DNA of 64,000 nt, taken from Diplonema japonicum (Eukaryota; Euglenozoa; Diplonemea; Diplonemida; Diplonemidae). The notes beneath the pieces are model-generated. The model was not told the DNA's origin. It saw nothing but the letters and a program-made list of their open reading frames with translations, and ran no database searches. The translations under genes and the position numbers were made by a program. Shown here piece by piece: positions 41,459-51,973 of this stretch; the stretch's first letter is position 1; every line of letters starts with the position of its first letter. Where the stretch lies: NCBI GenBank assembly GCA_964019335.1, contig OZ025652.1, forward strand, positions 372,001 through 436,000. The letters are read 5' to 3'.

Positions 41459-42341
41459 TTATGTTGGCGCGGGGGTAACATTGTTATTGTCGTCCTGCGG
41501 GTATTTTTTTTTTCCCCCCCTTCTCTTTTTGCACTGTAAACATACTTTCTTCAGAACAAAGTGGAACACGATTGCAATGACTATACCAACAACAAGGAGG
41601 AAGAGAAAACACAGGATCATCTTATCGGTAGCCATCCGCCTCACGAACGCATTAAGCTCCCTCTTCGCCCTTGTGATATCGTCACCAAGCTCATTTAATT
41701 TGTCGTCGATGGCTTGCATCGTTTCAGTTTGGTTATTTAATTCTGTTGTCGTTTCCGCAGCCAGTTTTTCGGTTTTCGCGAGAGTTGATTCCATGTTTGC
41801 AACAGACTTCAGGGACTTGTCCTGGTGGCCTTGGATGCGGCCGTGGATTGCCCTCACTTCATTCTTTCCATCGTCTTGGGGTGCTATGCTGTCCGCGAAC
41901 GTTACGGTTCCTTCAGATCTAATTTTTTTGGGGGGGTGAGGGGTGAGGGGTGAGGGGTGAGAAATCATACAAATCTTCACTTTTTAACTGCTGCAGAGTT
42001 AAGTTAAGTTTTGCCAGATTGTCGGAATGCAGTTTTACTTTCTTCTCGAACCTTGGTTTGTCCGAGTTTGCAAGGCCTCGGACTTCAACCTTTTTTTTTT
42101 TTTTTTTTTTTTTATTTTAAATTTCCCCAACGGCAATTACCTTAAGAGAATGGAGCTTCTTTTTGCAGTCTCGAAGCACAGAAGCTGCTGTTCTGAGAGT
42201 ACTTTCCCTTTCCGCGCCGCGTTGCGATCGGGCTTTCTCCAGTATTTGTTCCACCTTTTTTTTTTTTTCTTCTTTTTTGCATTTGCACACCTCGTCTATT
42301 AGGTCACCAACTGCATCATCATAAACAACTGCCGCAGACAT
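41459..42341 (-). CDS. NPSN: Qb-SNARE of the NPSN (novel plant SNARE) type
   Basis: A 230-aa protein from five exons (42341-42291, 42254-42141, 42089-41971, 41918-41546, 41494-41459); introns are 36, 51, 52 and 51 nt. The N-terminal helical region (EQILEKARSQRGAERESTLR, LRDCKKKLHSLKVE) is Vti1/NPSN-like. The SNARE motif spans about 125-190 (MESTLAKTEKLAAETTTELN, QAIDDKLNELGDDITRAKRE) with a Gln-type zero layer. Then comes FVRRMATDKMILCFLFLLV, which closely follows the NPSN ending (V-K-E-L-G-R-Q-V-A-T-D-K-C-I-M-x-F-L-F-L). One C-terminal membrane helix and a short luminal tail follow. NPSN proteins act in membrane fusion, at the division plane in plants, and are absent from animals and fungi. 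Exon phases agree at all four junctions. Confidence 0.78.
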
Positions 42342-42716
42342 TTTTTTCTTTTTCCCGCCTTCTTCCCACCTTTTTTTCTCTTTTTTTTTTTCTTCAAAAA
42401 AGAAGAGAAAACCTGAATAAAAATATAAAGAAAATAAATCCGGGAAAAGGTCCCCCCCCCCCCCCCCCCCCGCTCGATTCTTTTTTTTTCCTTTTTCCAT
42501 TTTTATTCTTCTAAACCAATTTTTTTTTCTAACCTTTTCTTTTGGAGCGTACTGAAGGGGGGGATAATAAAAATAAAAGGGGCAAAAAAAATTCGAAAAA
42601 AAAAAAAAATAAACCAATTTTTGTGATTACAGCCGGCTTAGCTTGCAAAAGAAAAAAAAAATACAAACCCGTGTCACCAAGAACAACACGATGTATCTGA
42701 GGAGCCAAAAGAAAAA

Positions 42717-42747
<31 letters not shown>

Positions 42748-43024
42748 GAAAACAAAATCTGAATTTTTTTTTTTTAAATTGCCAATTTCTAGAAGAAAAA
42801 CTCATCCCAAAGAGGAAAAAAAAAAAAAAAAAACGAGATAAGAAGGGGAATGCAGGGAAGGAAGGATGTCTTTCAAAGTAGGGCAACCCCGTTTTCGTTT
42901 TTTTTTTTTTTCTTTTTTTTTTCTTTTTTTTCTTATCAAAGATTTTTTTTGTAACCGAAACCAAATAACATAAATAACTCCTCCCCCCCCCCCCCCCTCC
43001 CCACTACTTCTCTTCCTTTCCCAC
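42342..43024. other. intergenic, low complexity
   Basis: A runs and a C run of about 22 at 42452-42473 and another near 42985-42997. No gene supported. Confidence 0.5.
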
Positions 43025-45728
43025 TCATGGCACTGTGCCACCAGGCAAAGGGGGGAAATGATGTGTGTCAGACAGGACATCGCTTGTCTTCACAGGAGGC
43101 ACTGTGGGGGCTACAGTATTGCTGTTGCTGCTGCCGCTGTTACTTGACCTTTTGGTTTCTTTTTTTTTTTTTTTCCCTCTCTCCCTTCTCCTCACAGCAT
43201 ACTTGTCAAAGTTTCTTTGCCTCCTTTCCTGCTGTTTGTGTTGCTGAGCCGGCCCTTGGCCACCTCCACTGAAGTTTGTTGGAGTGCCGTTCTGACTACC
43301 TTTTAAAAAAAAAAAAAAAAAAAAAAACTTATATCCCACCCCCCTTTTTGTCATCGCACACCATCCTTCTTCCTCCCCGAATGCTGTTGCACCCTATGGT
43401 GATGCATATGAGGGTGGTGGTGGTGGTGGTGGTGGTGGTGCGGAGTTGTCTGTGGGTACTGCAACTGAAGAGGGTGTTGATGCGATGGGTGGTGATGGTG
43501 ATGGTGATGGTGATGATGGTGGTGGTGATGGTGATGGTGATGGTGGTGATGCGGTGCTTGGTGCATCCCGTGTCCCTGGTGCAGCAGAGGGTGGTGGTGA
43601 TGATGATGCATATCCGATCCCTCCATATCCTGCTGCAAAAAAATAAATAAAAATCTTTTTTTTTTTTTCTTTCATACCCCATTCAACGAGTAATCGTACA
43701 GCGAAGGCTCATAACCAGGAACCCCGTTCCCCCTCCACCAATATCCTTGCGATCCCAACAATGAGGGGTCTTGGTGTTGTGGCAGCAGGTCTTGGTTTAA
43801 TGTGGTGGGTATTATGATCCCTGTCGTGCCTGGTTTGTGTTTAAAAAAAAAAAAAACACCCCAAAATACCAGTGTTGGTGAAGTTTGGGAAGGGTCCCCA
43901 GACTTTCCCACCAGGAGTCTGCACGCCAACTGCATTCATGGAAGATGTCTGTGTCCCTCGTGATCTTGCCAGGGCTTGCATGAAGTCTGCGTTATTCATC
44001 CCCAGCGTAAGGCCGATGTTGGGCACACTCGCAGGAGCAGCCACAAGAACTGAGGGCGCTGCCACCGGCGGGAGGGCCTCCCCCTGTTCCTTCAAAGTCC
44101 TCTTGTTTATGACAGCAGAGCACCTTCTAAAGAAACATTTCACCACGCTCATCTCCTCAGGCGGAACCCGGTGCGCATACACTATCTTGGGTATGCTGTC
44201 CGTCCTTCTGTGCCGCACCCATTTTGAAATCCACAGTTTTTCTTGATCTACAAAAAAAGGGGGGGTATTTTTTTTTTTTTTTGTTTTGTTTTTTTTTCCC
44301 CCCCCGTCACATACATGAAGCCGTTCTCTGAGCCGATGGCCCCATTTTGTGGCATAAATATTGAAGTTCAATAGAAGATTGTCTGAAAGCAGACTGGACC
44401 CTGCTCCCGTTGCCCCGTGAAATGGAGCGACCAAGGTTGTTATTCTGCCTCAAAGGGTCCATTATGTTGTGCGATCTAATCGGAAAATGCATAGGTTCCA
44501 GTGCAGTTATATTGATGATCTCCTCTGCAGTGGCTGCCGCTAAAGTCGGGCTCACTGCTTGTGTTGCCTCCCGCTCCTCCATGGTCATTTCACCAGAGGA
44601 TGTGTTCGAGGGCGACAGTGGGTCGGCTTCTGATTTTTGCTCGCATTGCGTTCCCACGTCGACCACCAAATCATCGCATTCCGGCTGCAGCGTCTGCGAG
44701 CCTTGGCTCACGCCTGCGGGCTCTTTCTCTTCATCGTCTTTTTGTTCCTCGCTTTTCTCTTGTACCTCCTTCCTCTGTGCCTCTTCTTCTTTCCTTTTCG
44801 CTTCGTCGTCCTCGTTCTTCGCCTCCTCGACGATCGCCTGTCTTACCCCTGTCTCCGAAAACCTTTTTCGGCATTCTCTGAAAAAATCATGGTCTAACTT
44901 TCCAGGTAGATGGTGCCACAGTTCTGTTGAAGCGCATGCTAGAGAAATCGTTGCGGCGATGGCTGCCACAGTGTGTTCCGGGAGGGGTGTCTTCACGATG
45001 CACACAGAACCCAGAACAGAAACGGCCTGGGAGGAGAAATCAAAAGCGGCGTAGTATTCAAGGAACCTAAGCAGGATATCAAAGGAGGTGAGGGTGGGGA
45101 GGACAGGAGGTGAAATTTGCTGGAAAACAGCGATGAGCATCACGGTGATGGAGTACGAACCGAGAAGGCCGCAGTTTGCCCCCAAGACGTGGGCCTCGCA
45201 ACTCGCCCATCCCTTAATGAGGACAAGCGACCGCTTGAAAATATCGTCGCATCCTATCAGAGTGTTGACCTCTTCCAGGAACTGGATTGTCGTGAGACCT
45301 CCGTACTGGTCTATGGTGACGTCGACCTGCAATCCGTCTATCACACACTTCACAAGCTTCACCTCTGCGTTGATGAGCTCAGCAGGCTGGGAAATCATGG
45401 ACGGCAGGATGTCGTTCACAAGCGTTCGTAGCACCTCCAGCTCCCTGCTCCGCACCGAGCCCGTCTCAGGCGGAGCGTACTGACACAATGTGATATCGAT
45501 GTCACCATCTGGTAGATAGGTCTTCAACTTTGTACTCCCGAACAGCTCCACCTTCACCCCCTCTAACCGCTTCTTCACATTTGCCGAAATCCTCTCCACT
45601 ACCTCCATCCTGTGGCTGTAACTCTGGTCTGTCCATTGCAGCTTCTTGCAAAACCCTTCCATCTCATGGTGGACTGGATGGTCCCTGGGGGGGACGATGA
45701 ACCCCGGCTTCCAACTGTCATCTGACAT
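43025..45728 (-). CDS. non-canonical poly(A) polymerase/nucleotidyltransferase with His-rich tail
   Basis: An 829-aa protein from five exons (45728-44315, 44247-43870, 43829-43678, 43632-43362, 43299-43025); introns are 67, 40, 45 and 62 nt. The N-terminal Pol beta-type nucleotidyltransferase core has VELFGSTKLKTYLPDGDIDI (G-S-x(8)-D-x-D) and the third acid near LQVDVTIDQYGG; the helical PAP-associated region includes FKRSLVLIKGWASCEAHVLG and LGSYSITVMLIAVFQQ. An acidic/Gln-rich linker follows. A further conserved-looking block is EKLWISKWVRHRRTDSIPKI. The fourth exon has an uninterrupted run of 21 His and a second His run. The tail ends with Gly/Gln- and Ser/Asn-rich sequence. Such enzymes add A or U tails to RNA 3' ends. 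The fourth intron uses a weaker GTGTGC donor; without it the protein would end in the His-rich exon. Confidence 0.75.
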
Positions 45729-45790
45729 TCCCCTTCCCCCCGTCTGGAAGAAATGGTCAAAGCTTTTACAAAAAAAAACTTTTTCTTAAA

Positions 45791-45840
45791 GGTGTCGTTG
45801 AAGGGAACCTGCGGTGTGTGACAGGGTCTTAACCTTTAAA
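45791..45840 (+). repeat. dispersed ~40-bp intergenic element, copy 3
   Basis: Core TTGAAGGGAACCTGCGGTG followed by TGTGACAGGGTC. Matches copy 2 at all but a few positions of a ~36-nt core. Lies about 235 nt past the stop of the three-TM gene and 63 nt before the next ATG. Confidence 0.7.
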
Positions 45841-46005
45841 ACTGAAAAGAAAAAAAAAATTCGATAAAGCTTCAGTGTGCAGGGTCCATGTTCAAGAGGT
45901 TCACACTCGGGGCAGTTTGGCTCGAAGAGAAAAGGGGCGTGCAAGAGGAAACACGTTAAAATGAGGTTAACACCTCATCAAAGGATAAGCCTAGCACTCA
46001 AATAC

Positions 46006-46063
46006 AGGGCGCACCTCGGCTGAGCAACACAGCTGATGTACTTCTTTATATCTCCATGATATC
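46006..46063 (+). repeat. dispersed repeat, partial copy (46.0 kb)
   Basis: Two blocks shared with the 61.6-kb element: GGGCGCACCTCGGCTGAGCA and CTGATGTACTTCTTTATATC followed by TCCATGATATCC, joined directly here. Ends 10 bp from the stop codon of the three-TM gene. Confidence 0.6.
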
Positions 46064-46072
46064 CAATTGTTT

Positions 46073-47194
46073 TCACGCCTCCTGTCCTGGCGAGGCCATG
46101 AGTGTTGCTGGGGAAGACTCGCCAATGGAAGGAGGGGGGTGGTTAGTGATGGACTTGGCGGGGGTCGCGGCTTCGATTTTTTTAGAACCGAATATTTCCC
46201 TGAGACCGACTCTGGCTAGTCTCAGCGAGTTCAAGTCCGACGCCCCTTCCTTGGCCCCGTCTTCAATCCAGTAGTGGTACTCGTAGTCAAGTTGTTTTCG
46301 CTCTTCTAAGAGCTCTGCCTCTAAGTCGTTTCGAATCTGTTCAGCGTTGTCGTCCGGCATTTTAGGATCCTTTGAACGGGCGTAGTATTTCTCCGTACGA
46401 CGCAATCGACTGGACGCTGATTCGATGGCACCTTTTATGCTCTTTTGCTTCAGCAAGTTGTACACTCCAAGGAGGAACATATGAAAGCCAGCCCCAACGA
46501 ACCCAAAAGAGCTCAAACACGCGAGGAAAATAATCATGTAACCAGTCCCCACGATGTCTCCAAATAGGTACCCAGCAAGGGCATTGAACACACCCCCCCT
46601 GCTTTGTGAAGCAACCTGACGGGCGCAGATCCAGCAAGTACCTAGAATAAGCAAACCGGTACTGATTTGGAACCAGTAGTATAGGTTTTTTCTGGTGTAT
46701 TCGATTTTCACTGATTCAAGCTTGTCGAAGAGCTCGTCAAGTGGTTTCTGGACTGTGTAAGGGAGCGGCTTTGCCGTGCGTCTTCCCATAATATACTGCC
46801 TTCCGTAGGTTACTAAAACCCCGAGAACGATCCCTGCCAGACCACTTACGAGATCAACGTTGTTTCTGATGCTCGTTGGTTCCGTGTTCTTGACCTTGTC
46901 AGCCTCCTTCCTGCCTAGCCGGATCTGCAGGTTATCGAACTTCTCCTTGAGAATAAAGTACTTATCCTTAAAATCGACATTCGTCGGTGCTGCCTTCGCC
47001 TGCGTCGTAAAGCACGTGTCCCCCATTTTCGTCAGTTTCTCCACCGCCTCCGGACACTGCTTCTGCAGCAATTCCATACACATATCCTTCCCTTTTCTGC
47101 ACGTTATTAAACTCTGCTTCAACTCCGTTCCACTATTCCCTTCACACCACACCACACATGTTAAGAACAACAGTGTAAAGGTGGATTTATACAT
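46073..47194 (-). CDS. membrane protein with signal peptide and three transmembrane helices, unknown function
   Basis: A 373-aa intronless protein. A signal peptide (MYKSTFTLLFLTCVVWCEG) precedes a Cys-containing luminal domain (TCRKGKDMCMELLQKQCPEA, GDTCFTTQ) and a short coiled coil. Three membrane segments follow: VDLVSGLAGIVLGVLVTYG, YWFQISTGLLILGTCWICA and MIIFLACLSSFGFVGAGFHM(FLLGVYNLL). The C-terminal tail is cytosolic, charged and helical (AEQIRNDLEAELLEERKQLD) and ends Pro/Ser-rich. I do not recognise the family. Four paired Cys in the first domain suggest disulfides in the ER lumen or outside. The upstream Met is a good ATG close to the previous gene's end. Confidence 0.65.
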   Translation of the reverse strand: MYKSTFTLLFLTCVVWCEGNSGTELKQSLITCRKGKDMCMELLQKQCPEAVEKLTKMGDTCFTTQAKAAPTNVDFKDKYFILKEKFDNLQIRLGRKEADKVKNTEPTSIRNNVDLVSGLAGIVLGVLVTYGRQYIMGRRTAKPLPYTVQKPLDELFDKLESVKIEYTRKNLYYWFQISTGLLILGTCWICARQVASQSRGGVFNALAGYLFGDIVGTGYMIIFLACLSSFGFVGAGFHMFLLGVYNLLKQKSIKGAIESASSRLRRTEKYYARSKDPKMPDDNAEQIRNDLEAELLEERKQLDYEYHYWIEDGAKEGASDLNSLRLARVGLREIFGSKKIEAATPAKSITNHPPPSIGESSPATLMASPGQEA

Positions 47195-47396
47195 TTCTCT
47201 TGGAGGGGGTATATCTTAAAGGTATAATTTAAAGAGGGGGGGAATGCGGCTTTGTAATTGGAAGAACAACACACTATTCCTTTTTTTGGCGTGAGGAAGA
47301 GGGGATAAAAAAAAATTGACACTTCTTAAAAAGAAAACACCGACACTGTTTTTTTTTTTTTTTTTTTGTATTTTTTTTGTTAAAACCCCCTTCTTC

Positions 47397-50300
47397 CTAA
47401 TGGTAGTCTCTCCCCTGGCGGCTGCCCCTCGATGGGGAGTTTCCACGTTTTTCCCTTTTCGACCTGTGGTCTTCGCTGTTACCGTCACGCTCTCTTTTGC
47501 TGCTGCCCGATTCAGTCTTGTCATGCCTGCTGCTCTTTGAGCTTGTGTTCGTGCTCCTCGATGACTCCTTGCTGTCTTTGTCCTTCTTTTTCTCTTCCTT
47601 GTCCTTCTTTACAGGCCCCTTTTTTTTTTTTTTCTTTTTTTTTTTTTTGAACAGACCTCCATGACCTCCTTCTTACTAGGCGGCGGCTTGTCGTCGAAGA
47701 AGGCATTTATCACTTCAGAGCTCACATTGTAGATGTTCCCAGCATTCTGCTGCCTTCGCAAGATCGCAGTGTAGGCAGTGGCGGGTGCTTTCAATGCCTC
47801 GTTCTGTTTTTTTTTTTAAAAAAAATATTTTAATTTTATTAATTCTTACGGAAGGGCAATAAGAATACCTCCATCAGCGGTTTGATAGCATCTTCGATCC
47901 TACTATTAACTATATCATGCATAGGGAAGTGCGTCTGCAGGCCGCGCAGCATTTCAAATGCCTGTTTTTGCTCGTGTGGGTGTGCGGACCTGCCCAGGAT
48001 CCTGATGATGCCTCTTGCCAAGACTGCGTGGCCTTTAGCCAGATCATCCTTAGATACTGTCTTTGCCTCCACTCCTGTGCTCCAGTCGGCTAGTACGCAC
48101 TTCATAAAGATGCTCACCCGCCTCACTTCTATTTCAGTGCAGGATGACATCAACATAGGTACTGCCCTGCAGAGCAGTGTGTAGAAAGCATGCGCAGGGA
48201 ATCCCAATGTTGCAACGGTCGATATGAACTTCGCACTGTACGTTGCCTCCTCTGCAGAGAGCAGCACACGCGGCCATATGCACACTTGCAAGAACCCATA
48301 CAGTTTGTCATCACTGGAGTCCTCAGCGAGCGACCCCACGATCGCCTTTCCGTTGTTCTTCATCTTCGCCATGTTCTGCCCGACGGTCTTTTCCTGCTTC
48401 TTCTTCTCCGTTTCCAGCCCGCTCAGCAGTTTTTTGTTCGCCGCCAGCTCCTTCTTGTCCCTCGCCCTCTCCGACTTGCTCTCCTCGTCTTCGATTTTTT
48501 TCAGCAGATCTTTGATCAGCTTCTCGTACACAGCTTCCGCCTTGCAGATATCCTTCAGCTCCAGCGACCAGAAGGCAAGGTACAGGTCTGCGTTTGACTT
48601 CAAAACTTCAGGCAGCAGGTTGTTCACAAAGTCGATACCCTTGCCGTACATGACAGACACGTCCTCTGACGACAGGAGGGGCTTCGAAGCGTGGTGCCGC
48701 GACAGCAGCTGTGCCACTGACGGGATGATTCCTTCGTTTTCAACGAGGTCGGCCACCTTGAACTGGAAGATGGGAGTGTCTTTTGCTGCGTCTGTATCCA
48801 GCAGAGACAGCTTCGCGAACTGAATAGTTTGCATGAGCACGCTGTTCACAGCCTGCTGCTGCTGCTTCACCATCCTGAGGTTCACCCCCTGGTTCCGCCC
48901 GTACTCCATCTCTGGGTCGAACGAGAACACCACTTTTGAGTGCAGCTTTGCAAGAGCCACCGCACACTTCGTGGCGATGTTGTTCACTTTCATCTCCTTC
49001 TTCAACACCCTGCACAGCCTTGCTGTGTTCTTCTGTGTTGACGCTTTCCCTTGGTCATACAGATGCCCGCATTCAACCCTTACAAAGCTCCCTGCCTCCA
49101 GCACTTTCATCTGGAAGTCGTTCAGGTCCTCGCTCACATCGACGCTAGCCGCCTTCAACATCTCCGATAGCACAATAAGCTCATGGGGGTGCCCCATTTG
49201 CGCGTGCCACAGCATGTACTGCAGCATGGGGCGGATGTCGTACTTGAGAGCGTTCTTCTTGTAGAACAGCGCTGTGAAGTGGCCCAGGTTGGACAGCCAG
49301 TCGTCGAGGTTGACCTTGTCTGCCTTCAGCCTGTCCTTGGTAGTGTCGGACATGAGGGAAATCATCTTGTAGGACATGACATCCATGGAGAGAGGTGCGA
49401 AGCTCTTCAGCGCGTCAAGGATGGCGGGGATGAGGTCCATCCCGTAGGTCATCACGTGCCGGAAGATGGTGCTGAACAGCACCAACGGTGACGTCTGCGA
49501 GAGCTTAGCGAGCTTCTTGGCAAGCTCGCCAGTGTTGTCATGTGTGAGGCGGCGCAGCACCCTAGTCGTAGCCTCCGTCAGCTTTGCTGAGGCCCACTGC
49601 AGCTCGAAGTCGTTGGACTCGAGAAGAGCGTTGACCTCTTTGTACATCATGAATCGCGACCTGAAAGGGAGGTACTTGATAAGCTTCCACAATGCGTGCG
49701 ACAGTGCAGGCGGTGTTGCTGCGACACTGTCGAGGATGTCACCTTCCTTCTTGTCGGTTCTCTCAGCACCCGTCATAACAGAGATGGCAGGCATAAAGGC
49801 TTGCGTGCACAGCTTCATGATAAGGCTCTTGATCCTCTCCTCTGTCTGCGAACTGTCGACCTCCATGTCGACTTCCTCCTCGTCGTCCGACTCCTGCTCG
49901 CCGGAAGCCGCGTCGTTCGTAGCGCAGCAAAAGGTCAAGCAGTTCACTATCATAGAGAATAGGTGCAGGTTGGACTTCAGGTGGTGTCCCAGGTGGCAGA
50001 TCAAGGGGGTAAGCTCCTCCAGTGCGGTAAGGACCGCTGTGATGTTCTCCTCTGTCCTCTCGCTGTCATCAGCGATTTTGTCCGAGATCACGGTGACGCG
50101 CTTTGCGAGCTCGACAGAGAGCCCCCTCGCTAGGGGCTGGTAGGTCATCGGCTGCAGATCCTTGAAGCCATCGAGGAGGGAGATTGCCACGTCGAGGGCA
50201 CCGCACCTGATCACACCCAGGATGAGCCCGTAGTGGTCGTTGAACTTATAGCAGTTAGGTACCTTACAGCCGTAGTACTCCTGGTCGAGGCCTTTCTTGT

Positions 50301-51162
50301 CGATCCCTGCAAGCTGCTCGACGACCGACAGCTTCTTGGCGATGTAGTCCTCTGCTTCCTTCTGCAGCACGTCGAGAGTGGGCTGCAGGTAGGGGATGAG
50401 GTCGGAGTAGAATGCAAGACCTTCCTTGAGAAGGTATCCTGCGACGGTGTGCAGGGAACTGGGGGTGCTTTCGTAGAAGGTGATATCAACACCGCTGACG
50501 TCTTTCATTAACTGTTGCACGGCGGGGACCTTAGCCCATTGGGGGAGGACAGACTTCTCAATGTGGTGGTGCAGGTAGCGGAAGCCGATCAACTCGACCA
50601 CATCAACGTTGAGCTCCTTGACGACGGCTGAGGCATGGCTGGGCTCATCGGACAGCGAGGTGTGGTACTCCCATGCAGTGAGGAGCAGGTCGACACACCT
50701 GTGCGGGTAGAGGCTGTAAGTACCTATGCAGGACTGGATGTACTTCAGCGTAGCTTCGGGGCCTTGCTTTCCCATTTCATGGATGAGGAATGCCCACAGC
50801 TTGCAATACCCTTCAGTCGCTTCTTCCTTGAGATCGTACGATTGAGTCTTTTTGTTCCTAGTGTTGCCTCTCTTCCTCAAGGCATCCGCCAGAGCTTTCC
50901 CATCGATCTTTCCTGTGGTGCGTGCTGCCAGCAGTGCAGCAGGCAGCCTTGCGTTCATCTGCTCCTTCCCAAGCTTCCCTTCCACTGCGGTCATCAGGCT
51001 CTTCAAGTGACTCTCCCTCGACTCGTTTCCTGTGCTGTAGTGCACGAGAGCCCACAACACATCGCATAAGTTGTCCCCCTCCTCTTCCACAAGCAATTTT
51101 GCAAAGTCCTCCGCCTCCTTGGAGAGGGCTAGGTCGAACAGCGCCTCAACACTGCGCACCAT
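47397..51162 (-). CDS. THOC2: THO complex subunit 2 (THOC2)
   Basis: A 1,220-aa protein from exons 51162-47869, 47803-47657 and 47618-47397; introns are 65 and 38 nt. The long alpha-solenoid matches THOC2: LWKLIKYLPFRSRFMMYKEV, RRLTHDNTGELAKKLAKLS, SPLVLFSTIFRHV, AILDALKSFAPLSMDVMSYK, NLDDWLSNLGHFTALFYKKN and RPMLQYMLWHAQMGHPHELI, all in the order seen in human THOC2. The third exon encodes a basic Ser/Arg-rich tail (KKDKEEKKKDKDSKESSRS... RGSRQGRDYH) like the disordered RS tail of THOC2. THO couples transcription to mRNA export through UAP56 and REF/ALY. Human THOC2 is about 1,590 aa, so this is compact. Start: ATG 51162, just after a pyrimidine tract and AG; an in-frame upstream stretch lacks similarity to the family. 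Confidence 0.88.
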
Positions 51163-51167
51163 GGTAC

Positions 51168-51215
51168 CTGTCTTGGCATTGATAAGAGGTGAAACGGGGG
51201 GGAAAAAAGAACTGC
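51168..51215 (-). promoter_or_regulatory. candidate splice acceptor before THOC2
   Basis: In the gene sense a T/C tract (TTTTTTCCCCCCGTTTCACC) is followed by ...GCCAAGACAG six bases before the ATG. Suits spliced-leader addition or a leader intron. Inference. Confidence 0.3.
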
Positions 51216-51363
51216 AAAAAAACACTGCAATAAATGGTTTTCTCTCGGGGGTGTAGTCCACACACATAGAAGAACAATGGAAAAAAAGAAGAAGAAGAAA
51301 AAAACAGATATAAAAAACAGAACAGATCAGGAAGGAAGGAAGGAAAGAGCAGTTCCTTCGCTT

Positions 51364-51873
51364 TCAACTACCGTCCATAGCTTTTACGGCTTTTTGAGTT
51401 CGGATCATTTCGTCAAGGGCTCGGACCGTCTGTGAGGGTGTGGGTTTGCGTTTAGGATAAAAGCAGCGTTTTCTTTGAAGGCATACCTCTCGCGCGTCGG
51501 ATTCAATGACAGTCGCCCAGTTGGCCATGTCGCCGAGCTCCTTCAGAGAGTTGTTGAAGCTTTCGAACAATGCAAGCCAACCTTGTGATTGTTTATAGAA
51601 ACGTTCAGCTTGCCCTTGCAGCTCCTTGCTTTCAGACTCCAGCACGTGCTGGTTCGTGAAAATATCTAGCACGTCTCTGGGAATAGATTTTTTTTTTTTC
51701 TTTTTTTTTTTGGTTCTCTTCCCATACTTATTTACATTTTCCACCAATGCGGTGCTCACCTGCGGCACGATGCTCAGGACCTCTTTCAATTTTTTGTCGT
51801 TCGCCGCCCGTTTCGCCTCTCTTTTTTCTTTGTGGCTTTTGACCAGCGCGGCGATCGATGCTTCATCGGACAT
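51364..51873 (-). CDS. BLOC1S1: BLOC-1 subunit 1 (GCN5L1) homologue
   Basis: A 133-aa protein from exons 51873-51728, 51676-51487 and 51429-51364; introns are 51 and 57 nt. After splicing it follows BLOC1S1 along its length: N-terminal LVKSHKEKREAKRAANDKKL (family: LLKEHQAKQNERKELQEKRR), LVENVN-KDVLDIFTNQHVLE (family: LVDHLNVGVAQAYMNQRKLD) and GWLALFESFNNSLKELGDMA followed by NWATVIESD (family: [29 protein letters not shown]). Size matches the family (about 125 aa). BLOC1S1 sits in BLOC-1 and BORC, acting in lysosome-related organelle biogenesis and lysosome positioning. The first intron is in frame and would otherwise give a lysine run. Confidence 0.85.
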   Translation of the reverse strand: MSDEASIAALVKSHKEKREAKRAANDKKLKEVLSIVPQVSTALVENVNKYGKRTKKKKKKKKSIPRDVLDIFTNQHVLESESKELQGQAERFYKQSQGWLALFESFNNSLKELGDMANWATVIESDAREVCLQRKRCFYPKRKPTPSQTVRALDEMIRTQKAVKAMDGS

Positions 51874-51973
51874 TTTTTTTTAAATTCCCCCTTCTCTCCT
51901 TGTCGAGTTTTTTTCTTCTTTTTTTTTTCTCGAACTCATAGAGAAAAATCTGGGGGGGGGGGGAACAGTTTTC

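Larger units (their letters stand above)
45729..46072. other. spacer with two repeat elements
   Basis: Contains the third GAACCTGC element (45791-45840) and the dispersed-repeat copy at 46006-46063. No gene supported. Confidence 0.6.

Noticed and set aside
43351-43638. Independent histidine-rich small protein
   Set aside because: Its frame joins upstream and downstream exons of the nucleotidyltransferase gene with matching phases and lacks its own ATG.
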